NCBI RefSeq assembly: GCF_009765215.1
Contig: NZ_VLNV01000009.1
Span: 62,001 to 126,000, forward strand
Length of the DNA stretch: 64,000 nt
Source of the DNA: Lysobacter prati
GTDB taxonomy: Bacteria; Pseudomonadota; Gammaproteobacteria; Xanthomonadales; Xanthomonadaceae
Reading direction: 5' to 3'
Below the pieces are notes generated by a model. That model was not told where the DNA came from. It did no database searches and worked only from the letters and a program-made list of their open reading frames with translations. This document shows, piece after piece, positions 29,984 through 38,551 of this stretch. Each line of letters starts with the position of its first letter. The first letter of the stretch is position 1. A program made the position numbers and the translations under genes.

Positions 29984-31081
29984 TCACACCTCAATGGGCA
30001 CCAGCCCGCGGATCTCGCGGATGCCCAGGCCGGGCGCATCGGTGACCGAGATCTCGGACTCGTTGAAGTTGACGCCGCCGTCGACCGGGTTGAATGCGCA
30101 CAGCGACGGTCCGTCGAGGTCGACCTTGGTGATCGCGCTGGACTTGGCCACCGCTAGGTGAACTGCGGCGGCAACGCTGATGCTGCTCTCGAGCATGCAG
30201 CCGATCATGCATTCCACGCCGTAGAGTTCGGCGATGTCGGCGATGCGGATGGCGTTGGACAGGCCGCCGGTCTTCATCAGTTTGATGTTGATGATGTCGG
30301 CCGCGCGCATGCGGATCAGGTCGATGACCTCGGTCGGCCCGAACACGCTCTCGTCGGCCATGATCGGCGTGTGGACGCGCTCGGTGACGTATTTCATGCC
30401 GTCCAGGTCCTTGGCCTTGACCGGCTGCTCGACCAGTTCCAGGCGCACGCCGGCGTCCTCGAGCATGCTGATCGCGTACACCGCCTGCTTGGCGCTCCAG
30501 CCCTGGTTGGCGTCCAGACGCAGCAGGGCGCGGCCTTCGACCGCGGCATAGATGGCCTTGACCCGCTCGATGTCGACGCCGATGTCCTTGCCGACCTTGA
30601 TCTTCAGCGATTCGAAGCCGCGATCGACCGCGCTGATCGAGTCGGCCACCATCTTGTCGATGTAGTCGACGCTGATGGTGATGTCGGTGGTGATCACCGG
30701 GTCGCCGCCGCCGAGCATCTTGTACAGCGGCACGCCGTAGAGCTGGCCGAACAGGTCGTAGACCGCGATCTCGACCGCGGCCTTGGCGCTGGTGTTCTTC
30801 TCCAGCGCCGACTGGATCAGCGCGGTGATGTGGTTGAGGTTGGCGATCTCCTGGCCGATCACACGCGGCGCGATGAACTTGCGGATCGCCTCGATGATCG
30901 AGCCGTGGGTGTCGCCGGTGATGACCGCGGTCGCCGGCGCCTCGCCGTAGCCGACCTGGCCGGTATCGGTATGCACCGAGACGACGATGTCCTCCACCGC
31001 CTCGACCGTGCGCAACGCGGTCTTGAAGGGCGTTTTCAGCGGGACGCGGAGCATGCCGAAGCGGATATCGGTGATTTTCAT
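29984..31081 (-). CDS. L-Ala-D/L-Glu (dipeptide) epimerase
   Basis: A 365-residue enolase-superfamily enzyme. Its active-site residues fall almost exactly where those of the characterised Bacillus subtilis L-Ala-D/L-Glu epimerase are. The KxK motif is Lys160/Lys162 (SLKIKVG), the metal ligands are Asp190 (LDAN), Glu218 (VEQP) and Asp243 (ADES), and the second acid-base lysine is Lys267 (INIKLMKTGG). It interconverts L-Ala-D-Glu and L-Ala-L-Glu so that murein dipeptides become ordinary peptides. Neighbours encoding an NlpC/P60 endopeptidase and a MurR-type regulator support this. Other dipeptides are accepted by some family members, so exact specificity is open. Confidence 0.9.
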   Translation of the reverse strand: MKITDIRFGMLRVPLKTPFKTALRTVEAVEDIVVSVHTDTGQVGYGEAPATAVITGDTHGSIIEAIRKFIAPRVIGQEIANLNHITALIQSALEKNTSAKAAVEIAVYDLFGQLYGVPLYKMLGGGDPVITTDITISVDYIDKMVADSISAVDRGFESLKIKVGKDIGVDIERVKAIYAAVEGRALLRLDANQGWSAKQAVYAISMLEDAGVRLELVEQPVKAKDLDGMKYVTERVHTPIMADESVFGPTEVIDLIRMRAADIINIKLMKTGGLSNAIRIADIAELYGVECMIGCMLESSISVAAAVHLAVAKSSAITKVDLDGPSLCAFNPVDGGVNFNESEISVTDAPGLGIREIRGLVPIEV

Positions 31082-31141
31082 TGGTTCACGAATGCTGGAA
31101 TGGGGAGGGGTAGCGGGGAGCGCTTGCGCGTCCGGCTTTCG

Positions 31142-32557
31142 TCAAGGACGGATGCGCTGGATGTTGGTCATGCGGTCGACATAGGTCTTGTTGCCGTTGA
31201 ACAGCAGCGGCGTCAGCGGCGATACGGTCACACCGTTGGTCCGTGCGCGCACGGTCTTGCCGTCGGCGCCGGCAAAACTCAGGCCCGTGGTGTCGTGGAT
31301 CACGTAGGGCTCGCCGTCGAGCTGGCCGATCACCATCATCACGTGGCCGGGGATGTACACCAGGTCGCCGACCTGCAGTTCATGGGCGATCTGCAATCGG
31401 CGCTCACGGCTGTCCTTGTCGCTCAGGGCAATGCGGTTGAGCGCCGGGCTGACCGCCTGGTCGCTGGTGTTGCGCGGCAACTCCACGCCCATGCTGCGAT
31501 AGACCTCGGAAACGAAGCCGCTGCAGTCGCGGCCGTTGTAACTGTGGCCCCAGCCGTAGCGTTCGCCGAGGAACTTGAAACCCTGTTGGATCAGGTTGCG
31601 TCCGCTCAGCGGCAGGAAATGGTCCTGGCTGGGTTCGCGCCGCGGCAGCAGGGCCGGGGCGAAGCGCAGGCTGCCATCGTCGTTGCGTACCGGCAGTTCG
31701 ATCACGTGCGAGGTGTAGCCGTCCTGGCCGTTGACCGGCTTGCCGACCGGCCAGTCCGCCAGCACCGGCACGCGCACGCCCATGTCGAGCTGCAGCTCCG
31801 ACACGCCCGGTTCTTCCCGGGTGAATACGGTGGTTGCGCGCGCGCCAGTGACCACCCGGTAGGGCGCCTTGCGGCCGTAGCCAAGCACCTGCTCCTGGCT
31901 GCCAATGGCGACATGGCGCTTCTCGACCCACGCGGCGTAACGCGGGCTCACCACGAACCACCATTGGCCGTCGCGGCTTTCATGGGCGACCACCACCGGG
32001 TCGCCCGGGAACAGCGCGCTTTCCTGGAAGCGGTCGATGTCGTGGTCGTCGTCCGACGAGAACACGCGCAGCGAGGTCGGGAAGGTGCGCAGTGCGGCGC
32101 GACGCACGACCAGGCCGTAGCGCGTGTCCTGGCGCTCGGGAATCGCGGCGAGGTTGAGCGAGTCGACCACGCCGTCGATCGCGGCCTTCGCCACCGGCTT
32201 GCCGTGTTCGTCGAACAGCGCCTTCGACGGCCGCCGCGACAGCGCCTCGATCCAGCCGCTGACCTGCGCACGATCGAGGGTGCCTTGCAGTGCCGCCAGG
32301 TCGTGGATGCTCTTGTCGAGCTGATGCAGGCGCGCGTTCTGCGCGGCGATTGCATCGCTGTCGAGGATGACGCGGTCCGGGTCGGCGAGCTGTTTGACCC
32401 AGAACGCAGGGTCGAGCTGGGCTTCGTCGACACCGATCACGCCGGTGCTGGCGGGAATCGCCCATGCCCGTTCGCGCGCCGCCAGCGGCTGCAATGCGGT
32501 GCCGGCGAGGCACAAGGCCAGGCTCAGGGCGAGGGCAGGAATCGGTGGCAGGCGCAT
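31142..32557 (-). CDS. Exported SH3/NlpC-P60 (C40) peptidoglycan endopeptidase
   Basis: A 471-residue exported protein with a signal peptide ending PLAARE. The middle holds SH3b-like domains (about 130-300; VVVAHESRDGQWWFVVS is one strand set). The C-terminal NlpC/P60 domain has catalytic Cys in NGRDCSGFVSEVYRSMG at about 342, His in VYIPGHVMMVIG at about 405 and the third polar residue in VIHDTTG. This layout matches YkfC-type gamma-D-glutamyl-L-diamino-acid endopeptidases, which cut the D-Glu to DAP bond of free stem peptides. In B. subtilis ykfC is also next to an Ala-Glu epimerase gene. It lies 60 bases upstream of the epimerase and 27 bases downstream of the DUF819 gene. Confidence 0.9.
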   Translation of the reverse strand: MRLPPIPALALSLALCLAGTALQPLAARERAWAIPASTGVIGVDEAQLDPAFWVKQLADPDRVILDSDAIAAQNARLHQLDKSIHDLAALQGTLDRAQVSGWIEALSRRPSKALFDEHGKPVAKAAIDGVVDSLNLAAIPERQDTRYGLVVRRAALRTFPTSLRVFSSDDDHDIDRFQESALFPGDPVVVAHESRDGQWWFVVSPRYAAWVEKRHVAIGSQEQVLGYGRKAPYRVVTGARATTVFTREEPGVSELQLDMGVRVPVLADWPVGKPVNGQDGYTSHVIELPVRNDDGSLRFAPALLPRREPSQDHFLPLSGRNLIQQGFKFLGERYGWGHSYNGRDCSGFVSEVYRSMGVELPRNTSDQAVSPALNRIALSDKDSRERRLQIAHELQVGDLVYIPGHVMMVIGQLDGEPYVIHDTTGLSFAGADGKTVRARTNGVTVSPLTPLLFNGNKTYVDRMTNIQRIRP

Positions 32558-32584
32558 GGTTGTGTTCCGACAGTGTGCGAGCGA

Positions 32585-33751
32585 TCAGCTCGCGATGTGT
32601 GCAACAGGGGCCAGGCCGGACAGGATCCCGGCCATCGCCAATCCAATGCCGGTGCCCAGCACCAGGCCCAGCATCGCCAGCAGCACTGCCACCGGCACGA
32701 GTGCGCGCGCATAGGTCGCGGCGAGTACCGGCGCGGTCGCCATGCCGCCGATCTGGGCAAGCGAGGAGATGCCGCACAGATGCAGGTCGAAGCGGAACAG
32801 GCGCGCGGCCAGCAACAACAGCGCGATGTGCACGATCAGCACCGTGAAGCCGACGACGACGAACAGCGGCGCAGTATCGAGACCCTGGAAGTTGCTTTGC
32901 GACGCCAGCACCGCCACCAGGCACGCCAGCATGGCACTGGCCAACGGCGCCGGCACTGGTGAATGGGCGAGGGTGGTGCGGGCGAGCGCCAGACCGACGA
33001 TGGTGGCGACCAGGACCGTCCACGCGGTGGTCGTCAGGAAGCCGCCGACCGGCAGCAGCGCCGCCACCCAGTACGAGAGGTTGCCCACCAGCAATGCCAG
33101 TCCCAGCCATAGCAGCACGCTGCCCGGACCAGCGTGGCCGATCGGGCGCGGCTCCACCTGTGGCAGCGGCGCACGCGCATCGGCGCCGGTCCAGTGGTTG
33201 AAGGCAGGCGCGAAGCGGTTGATCGAGAACAGCACGATCACCCACACCGAGTAGCAGATCGCATCGGCCAGCAGCACCGACGGCAACAGATTGTCGGGAA
33301 GCCCGATCGACTGTTTCACCGCGACCAGGTTGGCCGAGCCGCCAGTCCAGGTCGCGCTCAGTGCCGCCAGCATCTTCCAGCCGTCGGCGGGCAGGACGTT
33401 ACGGAAGATCAGGTAGGCGATGACTATGGCCGCCAGGATGCTGAGCATGGCGCAGGCGAACACCGCCAGCATGCGCGGCCCCAGCTTGACGATCGCACGC
33501 AGGTCGCAGCCCACCATCAGCAGGAACAGCAGGGCCGGCAACAGCTGGGCCGTGAGTGAGCGTTGCGCCGTGGCGATCTCCGGCGTGGCCTGCCACAGGC
33601 CGGCGACCGCCAGGGCGGTGACTAACAGATAAGTAAGGACGATGGGTGGCAGCACCGAGAACAGCCGCCAGCCATACCGCTTCTCGAGGGACGGAAACAG
33701 GCCCGCCGAAACCAGCAAAACCGCGGCGTAAGGCCAGACCGTCTCGATCAT
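32585..33751 (-). CDS. DUF819-family membrane protein, possible transporter
   Basis: A 388-residue integral membrane protein with about ten helices, of the DUF819 (YjcL-like) family. It has the family stretches ALSATWTGGSANLVAVKQSI and LLADAICYSVWVIVLF at about 135-180, and a matching C-terminal half (ISSLAQIGGMATAPVLAATY). The doubled architecture, glycine-rich re-entrant segments and family context suggest a transporter, but none has been clearly characterised to my knowledge. It is the first gene of the minus-strand operon with the C40 endopeptidase and epimerase, so inner-membrane import of murein peptides or of their products is a reasonable guess. Confidence 0.82.
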   Translation of the reverse strand: MIETVWPYAAVLLVSAGLFPSLEKRYGWRLFSVLPPIVLTYLLVTALAVAGLWQATPEIATAQRSLTAQLLPALLFLLMVGCDLRAIVKLGPRMLAVFACAMLSILAAIVIAYLIFRNVLPADGWKMLAALSATWTGGSANLVAVKQSIGLPDNLLPSVLLADAICYSVWVIVLFSINRFAPAFNHWTGADARAPLPQVEPRPIGHAGPGSVLLWLGLALLVGNLSYWVAALLPVGGFLTTTAWTVLVATIVGLALARTTLAHSPVPAPLASAMLACLVAVLASQSNFQGLDTAPLFVVVGFTVLIVHIALLLLAARLFRFDLHLCGISSLAQIGGMATAPVLAATYARALVPVAVLLAMLGLVLGTGIGLAMAGILSGLAPVAHIAS

Positions 33752-33830
33752 CTTGATTTGTCCCCTCTGGCCACCGGGCGGAAGGCGGCGACCGACTGGG
33801 TCAGAATAGATACTTCATTTTTAGTTTTAG

Positions 33831-33848
33831 TCAAGAATAAATTATTGA
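33831..33848. promoter_or_regulatory. Candidate operator for the RpiR-type regulator
   Basis: TCAAGAATAAATTATTGA is an 18-base near-palindrome (14 of 18 positions self-complementary). It lies in an AT-rich island (about 33803-33848) between the divergent DUF819 (start 33751) and transglutaminase (start 33908) genes. RpiR-family regulators such as HexR bind AT-rich palindromes of this size. The region must contain promoters for both arms of the cell-wall peptide locus, so one operator could control both. Confidence 0.45.
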
Positions 33849-33907
33849 CCGGCTACTCCACTCATGTTACACAGTCGTCAAACGGCACCCCTAAGGGTCG
33901 ACTGCAC

Positions 33908-35413
33908 GTGGACAGTCTTTCGCCTTCGTTCGAACAAAAGACCCCTCGGAAGCGCAAGCTGCGCGCGCTGGCTGTCTCCGTCCTGTGGCTTTCATTGATG
34001 ACCACCGCGGCCTTGGCCGGCCGAGCGGAAGACGCGCTCGGCGACGTCACTGCCAGGATCGATGCCGGTGATTTCAAACAAGCCAATGCCGCGATCGACC
34101 GCGAGCTGGCCCAGGCCGATCTGACCGCCGAAAGCCGCGCAGCCCTGGAATTCCAGCGCGAGCGCATTCGTCGCATCCGCCTGGACTTCCCGATCACCGA
34201 GCCCGAGGCGAAGGCCAAGCTGCGCGAGCTGATCCCGGACATGACCGATGAGGAGTTCGCCGGCTGGAAGGCCTCGAACCAACTCGAGCACATGGTCATC
34301 GACGGGGTTCCTTACTACTTCAGTCGCTCGGTCTCCAATCTGTTCCGCGTCAGCCCGCAGGCGACGGCCAGGCGCGCAACGCCGGCGACGCGCAACGACG
34401 GGCCGATGGAATTGGCCAACGCCTACCACGATGAAGCGCTGGCGCAGGCCCGGGCGAGCGGCAAGAGCAGCGTCGCCCCGCGCCGCGTCCGTGTGACCCA
34501 GTCGATCATCGTCAATGCCGACGCGGTTCCGGCCGGGGAGGTCGTGCGCGCATGGATTCCGTTCCCGCGTGCCATCGCCGGCCAGCAGGAAAACATCGAA
34601 CTGATCTCCAGCGTGCCCGCAAAGCACGTCACTGCACCGGAATCGACGCTGCAGCGCACCGTCTACATGGAGCTGCCGGCGGTCAAGGCGGCGCCGACGA
34701 AGTTCTCCGTCACCTATGAGCTGACCATCTTCGGCCAGGTCCACCAGATCGACCCGGCCAGGGTCGTCCCTGCCGGCCACAGCGCGGAACTGGCCCCATA
34801 CCTGGAAGAGCGACCGCCGCACATCGTCTTCAGCGACGACATCCGCGCGTTCTCGAAGAAGGTGGTCGGTGACGAGAAGAATCCGTACCGGATCGCGCAG
34901 AAGCTCTATTCGGCGGTCGACAGCATTCCGTGGGGTGGCGCGCGCGAGTACTCCACGATCAGCAACATCAGCCACTACGCCCTGCATTCCGACCATGCCG
35001 ACTGCGGCCAGCAGACACTGCTGCTGATGACGCTGCTGCGCCTCAACGGCATTCCCACGCGCTGGCAGTCCGGCATGGTCTATTCCGACGGCAAGTACGA
35101 CAACCTGCACGACTGGGGTTTCATGTACCTGGCGCCGTACGGCTGGGTGCCGATGGATGTCACCACCGGCCAGTTCAAGGGCGCCAGCGATCCGGGCGTC
35201 GAGTGGTTCTACCTCGGCGGGCTGGACGCCTACCGCATCGCGTTCAACGACGACTACGGCACCGACCTGGTGCCACGCAAGCAGCATTTCCGATCGGAAA
35301 CGGTGGACTCACAACGCGGCGAAGTGGAGTGGCAAGGGGGAAACCTCTACTTCGACCAGTGGGACTACCAGTTCGAGGCGAAGGTGCTGCCTCTGGAAAC
35401 GGCTGCCAGGTAG
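33908..35413 (+). CDS. Exported transglutaminase-like protein
   Basis: A 501-residue protein. GTG 33908 is chosen because AAGGG lies about ten bases before it and a signal peptide (KLRALAVSVLWLSLMTTAALA) follows; the longer frame adds 50 residues without character. The C-terminal half is a transglutaminase-like (cysteine peptidase fold) domain with the triad Cys in HADCGQQTLLLM at about 365, His in NLHDWGFMYL at about 400 and Asp in PMDVTTGQ at about 416. The N-terminal half is a helical and beta region of unknown role. Such bacterial domains cut or link peptide amides in the periplasm. It begins the plus-strand arm of the locus and ends 78 bases before the Oar-like receptor. Confidence 0.82.
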   Translation: MDSLSPSFEQKTPRKRKLRALAVSVLWLSLMTTAALAGRAEDALGDVTARIDAGDFKQANAAIDRELAQADLTAESRAALEFQRERIRRIRLDFPITEPEAKAKLRELIPDMTDEEFAGWKASNQLEHMVIDGVPYYFSRSVSNLFRVSPQATARRATPATRNDGPMELANAYHDEALAQARASGKSSVAPRRVRVTQSIIVNADAVPAGEVVRAWIPFPRAIAGQQENIELISSVPAKHVTAPESTLQRTVYMELPAVKAAPTKFSVTYELTIFGQVHQIDPARVVPAGHSAELAPYLEERPPHIVFSDDIRAFSKKVVGDEKNPYRIAQKLYSAVDSIPWGGAREYSTISNISHYALHSDHADCGQQTLLLMTLLRLNGIPTRWQSGMVYSDGKYDNLHDWGFMYLAPYGWVPMDVTTGQFKGASDPGVEWFYLGGLDAYRIAFNDDYGTDLVPRKQHFRSETVDSQRGEVEWQGGNLYFDQWDYQFEAKVLPLETAAR

Positions 35414-35430
35414 TCCGGCATCAGCTAACC

Positions 35431-35466
35431 GGCTTCAGATCTGGGCTTCAAATTCCGGGCTTCAAA
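35431..35466 (+). repeat. Three GGCTTCA direct repeats before the second receptor gene
   Basis: GGCTTCAGA at 35431, GGCTTCAAA at 35444 and GGCTTCAAA at 35458, spaced 13 and 14 bases, end 26 bases before the receptor start. They also lie in the leader of a possible transglutaminase-receptor transcript. They could be a protein-binding array or a chance run; the spacing is not a helical multiple of 10.5. Confidence 0.4.
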
Positions 35467-35491
35467 ACAAATCCAGTAAGGGGAGAGAGGG

Positions 35492-38491
35492 ATGAACGGC
35501 AAGGCACTTCGTAGGGCAACGCTGAGCATGGCGTTGGGAGCATGCATTGCAACGATGGTGCCGATGCTGGCATCGGCGCAGACCGTCAGCGGCGCGGTGG
35601 CGGGTAACGCCACGCAGGGCGACCAGATCACGGTGACCAACACCGACACCGGCCTTTCGCGCACAACCACTGCCGATGCGAAGGGCAACTACCGTATCTC
35701 GCAGTTGCCGGTCGGCAACTACTCGCTGCAGGTGATGCGCGATGGCCAGGCCGTCGGGCAGGCAATCGCGGTATCGGTCTCGATGGGCAGTTCGACCAAC
35801 ATCAACCTCGGTGGCGACGGCGCAGTCAACCTGGCCTCGGTGCAGGTCGTAGGCTCGCGCGTGGTGCCGCTGGTCGATGTGACCTCGACGGAATCGTCGA
35901 TGACGTTGACGGCCGTCGAGGTCGACCGCCTGCCGGTCGATCGCAACCTGACTTCGGTGGCCCTGCTGGCCCCGGGCGTGACCAAGGGCGAGTCGTCGTT
36001 TGGCGGCATCTCCTTCGGCGGCTCGTCGGTTGCCGAGAACGCGTTCTACATCAACGGCCTCAATGTCACCGACTTCTACAACCGCAACGGCTTCTCCGAG
36101 GCGCCTTTCGGGTTCTACAAGGAGTTCCAGGTCAAGACCGGCGGCTACTCGGTGGAGTTCGGCCGTACTACCGGCGGCGTGATCAATACCGTGGCCAAGT
36201 CCGGTACCAACGAGTTCGAGTCGGGCGTCGAACTGGTGTTCGAGCCGCGTGCGTGGCAGTCCCAGGCCAAGGACCGCTACTTCAATGGCGAGCGCTACCT
36301 GACTCTCAGCCATGACGATTATTCCGACACCACGCTCGACCTGTGGGCGTCGGGTCCGCTGATCAAGGATCGCCTGTTCTTCTTCGGGTTGTACGAGCTG
36401 CGTGGCTACGAGCCGACCAACACCAACGACGAAGGCACCAACATCACCAAGAACAAATCCAGCAACGGCTTCTGGGGCGGCACGCTCGACTGGTACGTCA
36501 CCGACAACAACATCCTGAGCCTGATGGCGTTCTCCAACAAGAACGAGAACACCGGCGACGTCTACGCTTTCGACTTCGACAACAACGAACTCGGCAGGAA
36601 GACGAACGAGATCTACAACGACACCGGTGGCGACAACTGGGCGCTGTCGTGGTCGTCGTACTTCACCTCGAACTTCTCGATGAAGCTGATGTACGGCGAG
36701 AACCACCGCCAGTCGTTCAATCGCTCGCTGCTGGACCTGGAGTGCAACCGCGTGCAGACGGTCAGCTCGCGTCCGGCACCTCCGGGCGTGCAGCTGGGCT
36801 GCAGCACCAACTCGACGGTGTTCAACCGCGACGACGTGCGCGAACAGACCCGCGCCGACTTCGAATGGTCGCTCGGTGACCATTTGCTGCGATTCGGCGT
36901 CGACCATGAGGTCAACACGTCCGATCACAAGCAGTATTACGCCGGTCCTGGCGCGCTGTTCTACAACGTCAACGCCGGCGCTCCGGGTGGCTCGATCCCA
37001 AACCCGCCCGGTGGCGTGATTCCGCCGGGCTACACCGGCTTTGTCCGCGCCCGCCGCAACGAGATCGCCGGCGTCTTCGAGAGCACCAATACCGCGTTCT
37101 ACCTCGAGGACAACTGGTCGCTCACCGACAACTTCCTGGTGAACCTGGGCATCCGCAACGAGTCCTTCGACAACAAGGACGGCGACGGCAAGTCCTACAT
37201 CACGATGGACGACATGTGGGCGCCGCGCCTGGGCTTCGCCTGGGACATGAACGGCGACTCGACGATGAAGCTGTTCGGCAACGTCGGTCGTTACTTCCTG
37301 CCGGTGGCCAATGTCATCAACATCAAGCAGGCCGGTGGCCTGCTCGACCAGCGCACCTACTACGCGTTCGACGGTTGGGACGTGCGCGACCTCAACGGCG
37401 TGCAGTACGCCGTGCCGCGCCTGGGCCCGCAGATCGGCGGCGTCGATGTCTCGCAGGGTGACGGCACGGTCGGTGACCTGCGCTCGGAAGTTGATCGCGA
37501 CCTCGACTCTGTCTACCAGGACGAGGCGATTCTCGGCTTCCAGCAGATGCTGGACGAGAAGTGGTCGTGGGGCGTGCGCGGTATCTACCGCAAGCTCACC
37601 AACGCGATCGACGACATGGAGATCAGCGCCACCGGCCAGTGCGGCGAAGACGGCTACATCGGCTGGGTGATGGCCAACCCGGGCGAAAAGGTCACCGTGT
37701 GGGGCGATACGGACTGCAACGGCACCATGGGTTGGGTCACCGTCGACACCTCGAAGGAAGGCTGGGCGCTTTACGACGACGACGGCAACTACCAGGGACA
37801 GCGTGGCTGGGTGAAGCCCAAGCGCACCTACAAGGCACTGGAGTTCCAGCTCGATCGTGCCTGGGACGACAAGTGGTCGGTGAACATGTCGTACACCTGG
37901 TCCAAGAGCGAGGGCAATGCCGAGGGTCCGGTCAACTCCGACACCAACTTCTCCGACACCGGCCGTACCGAGAACTTCGATGATCCGTGGGTCAACTACG
38001 GCGGCTACGGCCCGCTGGCGAACGACCGTCGCCACCAGCTGAAGGCGCGCGGCACCTACGCCTTCAACGACAACTGGCAGGTCGGCGGCACGCTCGATGC
38101 CAGCTCCGGCGGTCCGATCACCGGTTTCGGTACAGGTAACCCGTTCGATGCAGCCAAGTACCACAGCTACTTCATCTGCGTGGCCCAGTGCGACAGCGCC
38201 ACGCCGGTGTACGAGCACTCCAGCCGTGGCGGCTACGGCGAGCTGCCGTGGACCTGGGAGGTCGGCGCGAACGTGACCTACCTGAAGTCGTTCGGCGAGA
38301 CCCGCATGCGCGTCAAGTTCACTGTCTTCAACCTGTTCAACCAGCAGAAGACCGTGCGCGTGGATCAGGAACTGCAGCCCAGCGTCGGCATGGCAACGCC
38401 GACCCAGCCGGAGCTCAACGAGTTCTTTGGTGTCGGCTACGGCTTCCAGGCACCGCGTTACGCCCAGCTGTCGGTCGCTGTCGACTTCTGA
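35492..38491 (+). CDS. Oar-like TonB-dependent receptor of the cell-wall peptide locus
   Basis: A 999-residue outer-membrane receptor with a strong ribosome-binding site (GGGGAGAGAGG). The signal peptide ends ASAQT; a carboxypeptidase-regulatory domain follows (TGLSRTTTADAKGNYRISQL). Then come a TonB-box-like LASVQVVGSRV and the plug (DRNLTSVALLAPGVTKGE, GGYSVEFGRTTGGVINTVAK), and finally a barrel ending SVAVDF. It is a clear paralogue of the receptor at 5905. Its ligand is unknown; the neighbours suggest peptidoglycan fragments or other peptides with D-amino acids. A strong terminator follows at once, separating it from lysA. Confidence 0.92.
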   Translation: MNGKALRRATLSMALGACIATMVPMLASAQTVSGAVAGNATQGDQITVTNTDTGLSRTTTADAKGNYRISQLPVGNYSLQVMRDGQAVGQAIAVSVSMGSSTNINLGGDGAVNLASVQVVGSRVVPLVDVTSTESSMTLTAVEVDRLPVDRNLTSVALLAPGVTKGESSFGGISFGGSSVAENAFYINGLNVTDFYNRNGFSEAPFGFYKEFQVKTGGYSVEFGRTTGGVINTVAKSGTNEFESGVELVFEPRAWQSQAKDRYFNGERYLTLSHDDYSDTTLDLWASGPLIKDRLFFFGLYELRGYEPTNTNDEGTNITKNKSSNGFWGGTLDWYVTDNNILSLMAFSNKNENTGDVYAFDFDNNELGRKTNEIYNDTGGDNWALSWSSYFTSNFSMKLMYGENHRQSFNRSLLDLECNRVQTVSSRPAPPGVQLGCSTNSTVFNRDDVREQTRADFEWSLGDHLLRFGVDHEVNTSDHKQYYAGPGALFYNVNAGAPGGSIPNPPGGVIPPGYTGFVRARRNEIAGVFESTNTAFYLEDNWSLTDNFLVNLGIRNESFDNKDGDGKSYITMDDMWAPRLGFAWDMNGDSTMKLFGNVGRYFLPVANVINIKQAGGLLDQRTYYAFDGWDVRDLNGVQYAVPRLGPQIGGVDVSQGDGTVGDLRSEVDRDLDSVYQDEAILGFQQMLDEKWSWGVRGIYRKLTNAIDDMEISATGQCGEDGYIGWVMANPGEKVTVWGDTDCNGTMGWVTVDTSKEGWALYDDDGNYQGQRGWVKPKRTYKALEFQLDRAWDDKWSVNMSYTWSKSEGNAEGPVNSDTNFSDTGRTENFDDPWVNYGGYGPLANDRRHQLKARGTYAFNDNWQVGGTLDASSGGPITGFGTGNPFDAAKYHSYFICVAQCDSATPVYEHSSRGGYGELPWTWEVGANVTYLKSFGETRMRVKFTVFNLFNQQKTVRVDQELQPSVGMATPTQPELNEFFGVGYGFQAPRYAQLSVAVDF

Positions 38492-38502
38492 TGGCCCTCA
38501 AG

Positions 38503-38540
38503 GGCGGCCCGCTGATCGCGGGCCGCCTTTCTTTTTTTTT
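38503..38540 (+). terminator. Rho-independent terminator after the second receptor gene
   Basis: GGCGGCCCGC, loop TGATC, GCGGGCCGCC, then TTTC and nine T residues. A ten-pair all-GC stem with a long T-tract makes it a very strong terminator. It ends only about 11 bases before the lysA start. Confidence 0.92.
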
Positions 38541-38551
38541 CAGGAAGCAGC

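Noticed and set aside
30158-32962. Very long plus-strand frame (over 900 codons) across the epimerase and C40 genes
   Set aside because: The translation is His/Asp/Arg-rich antisense noise, while the minus strand holds an epimerase with every active-site residue and a C40 peptidase with its triad.
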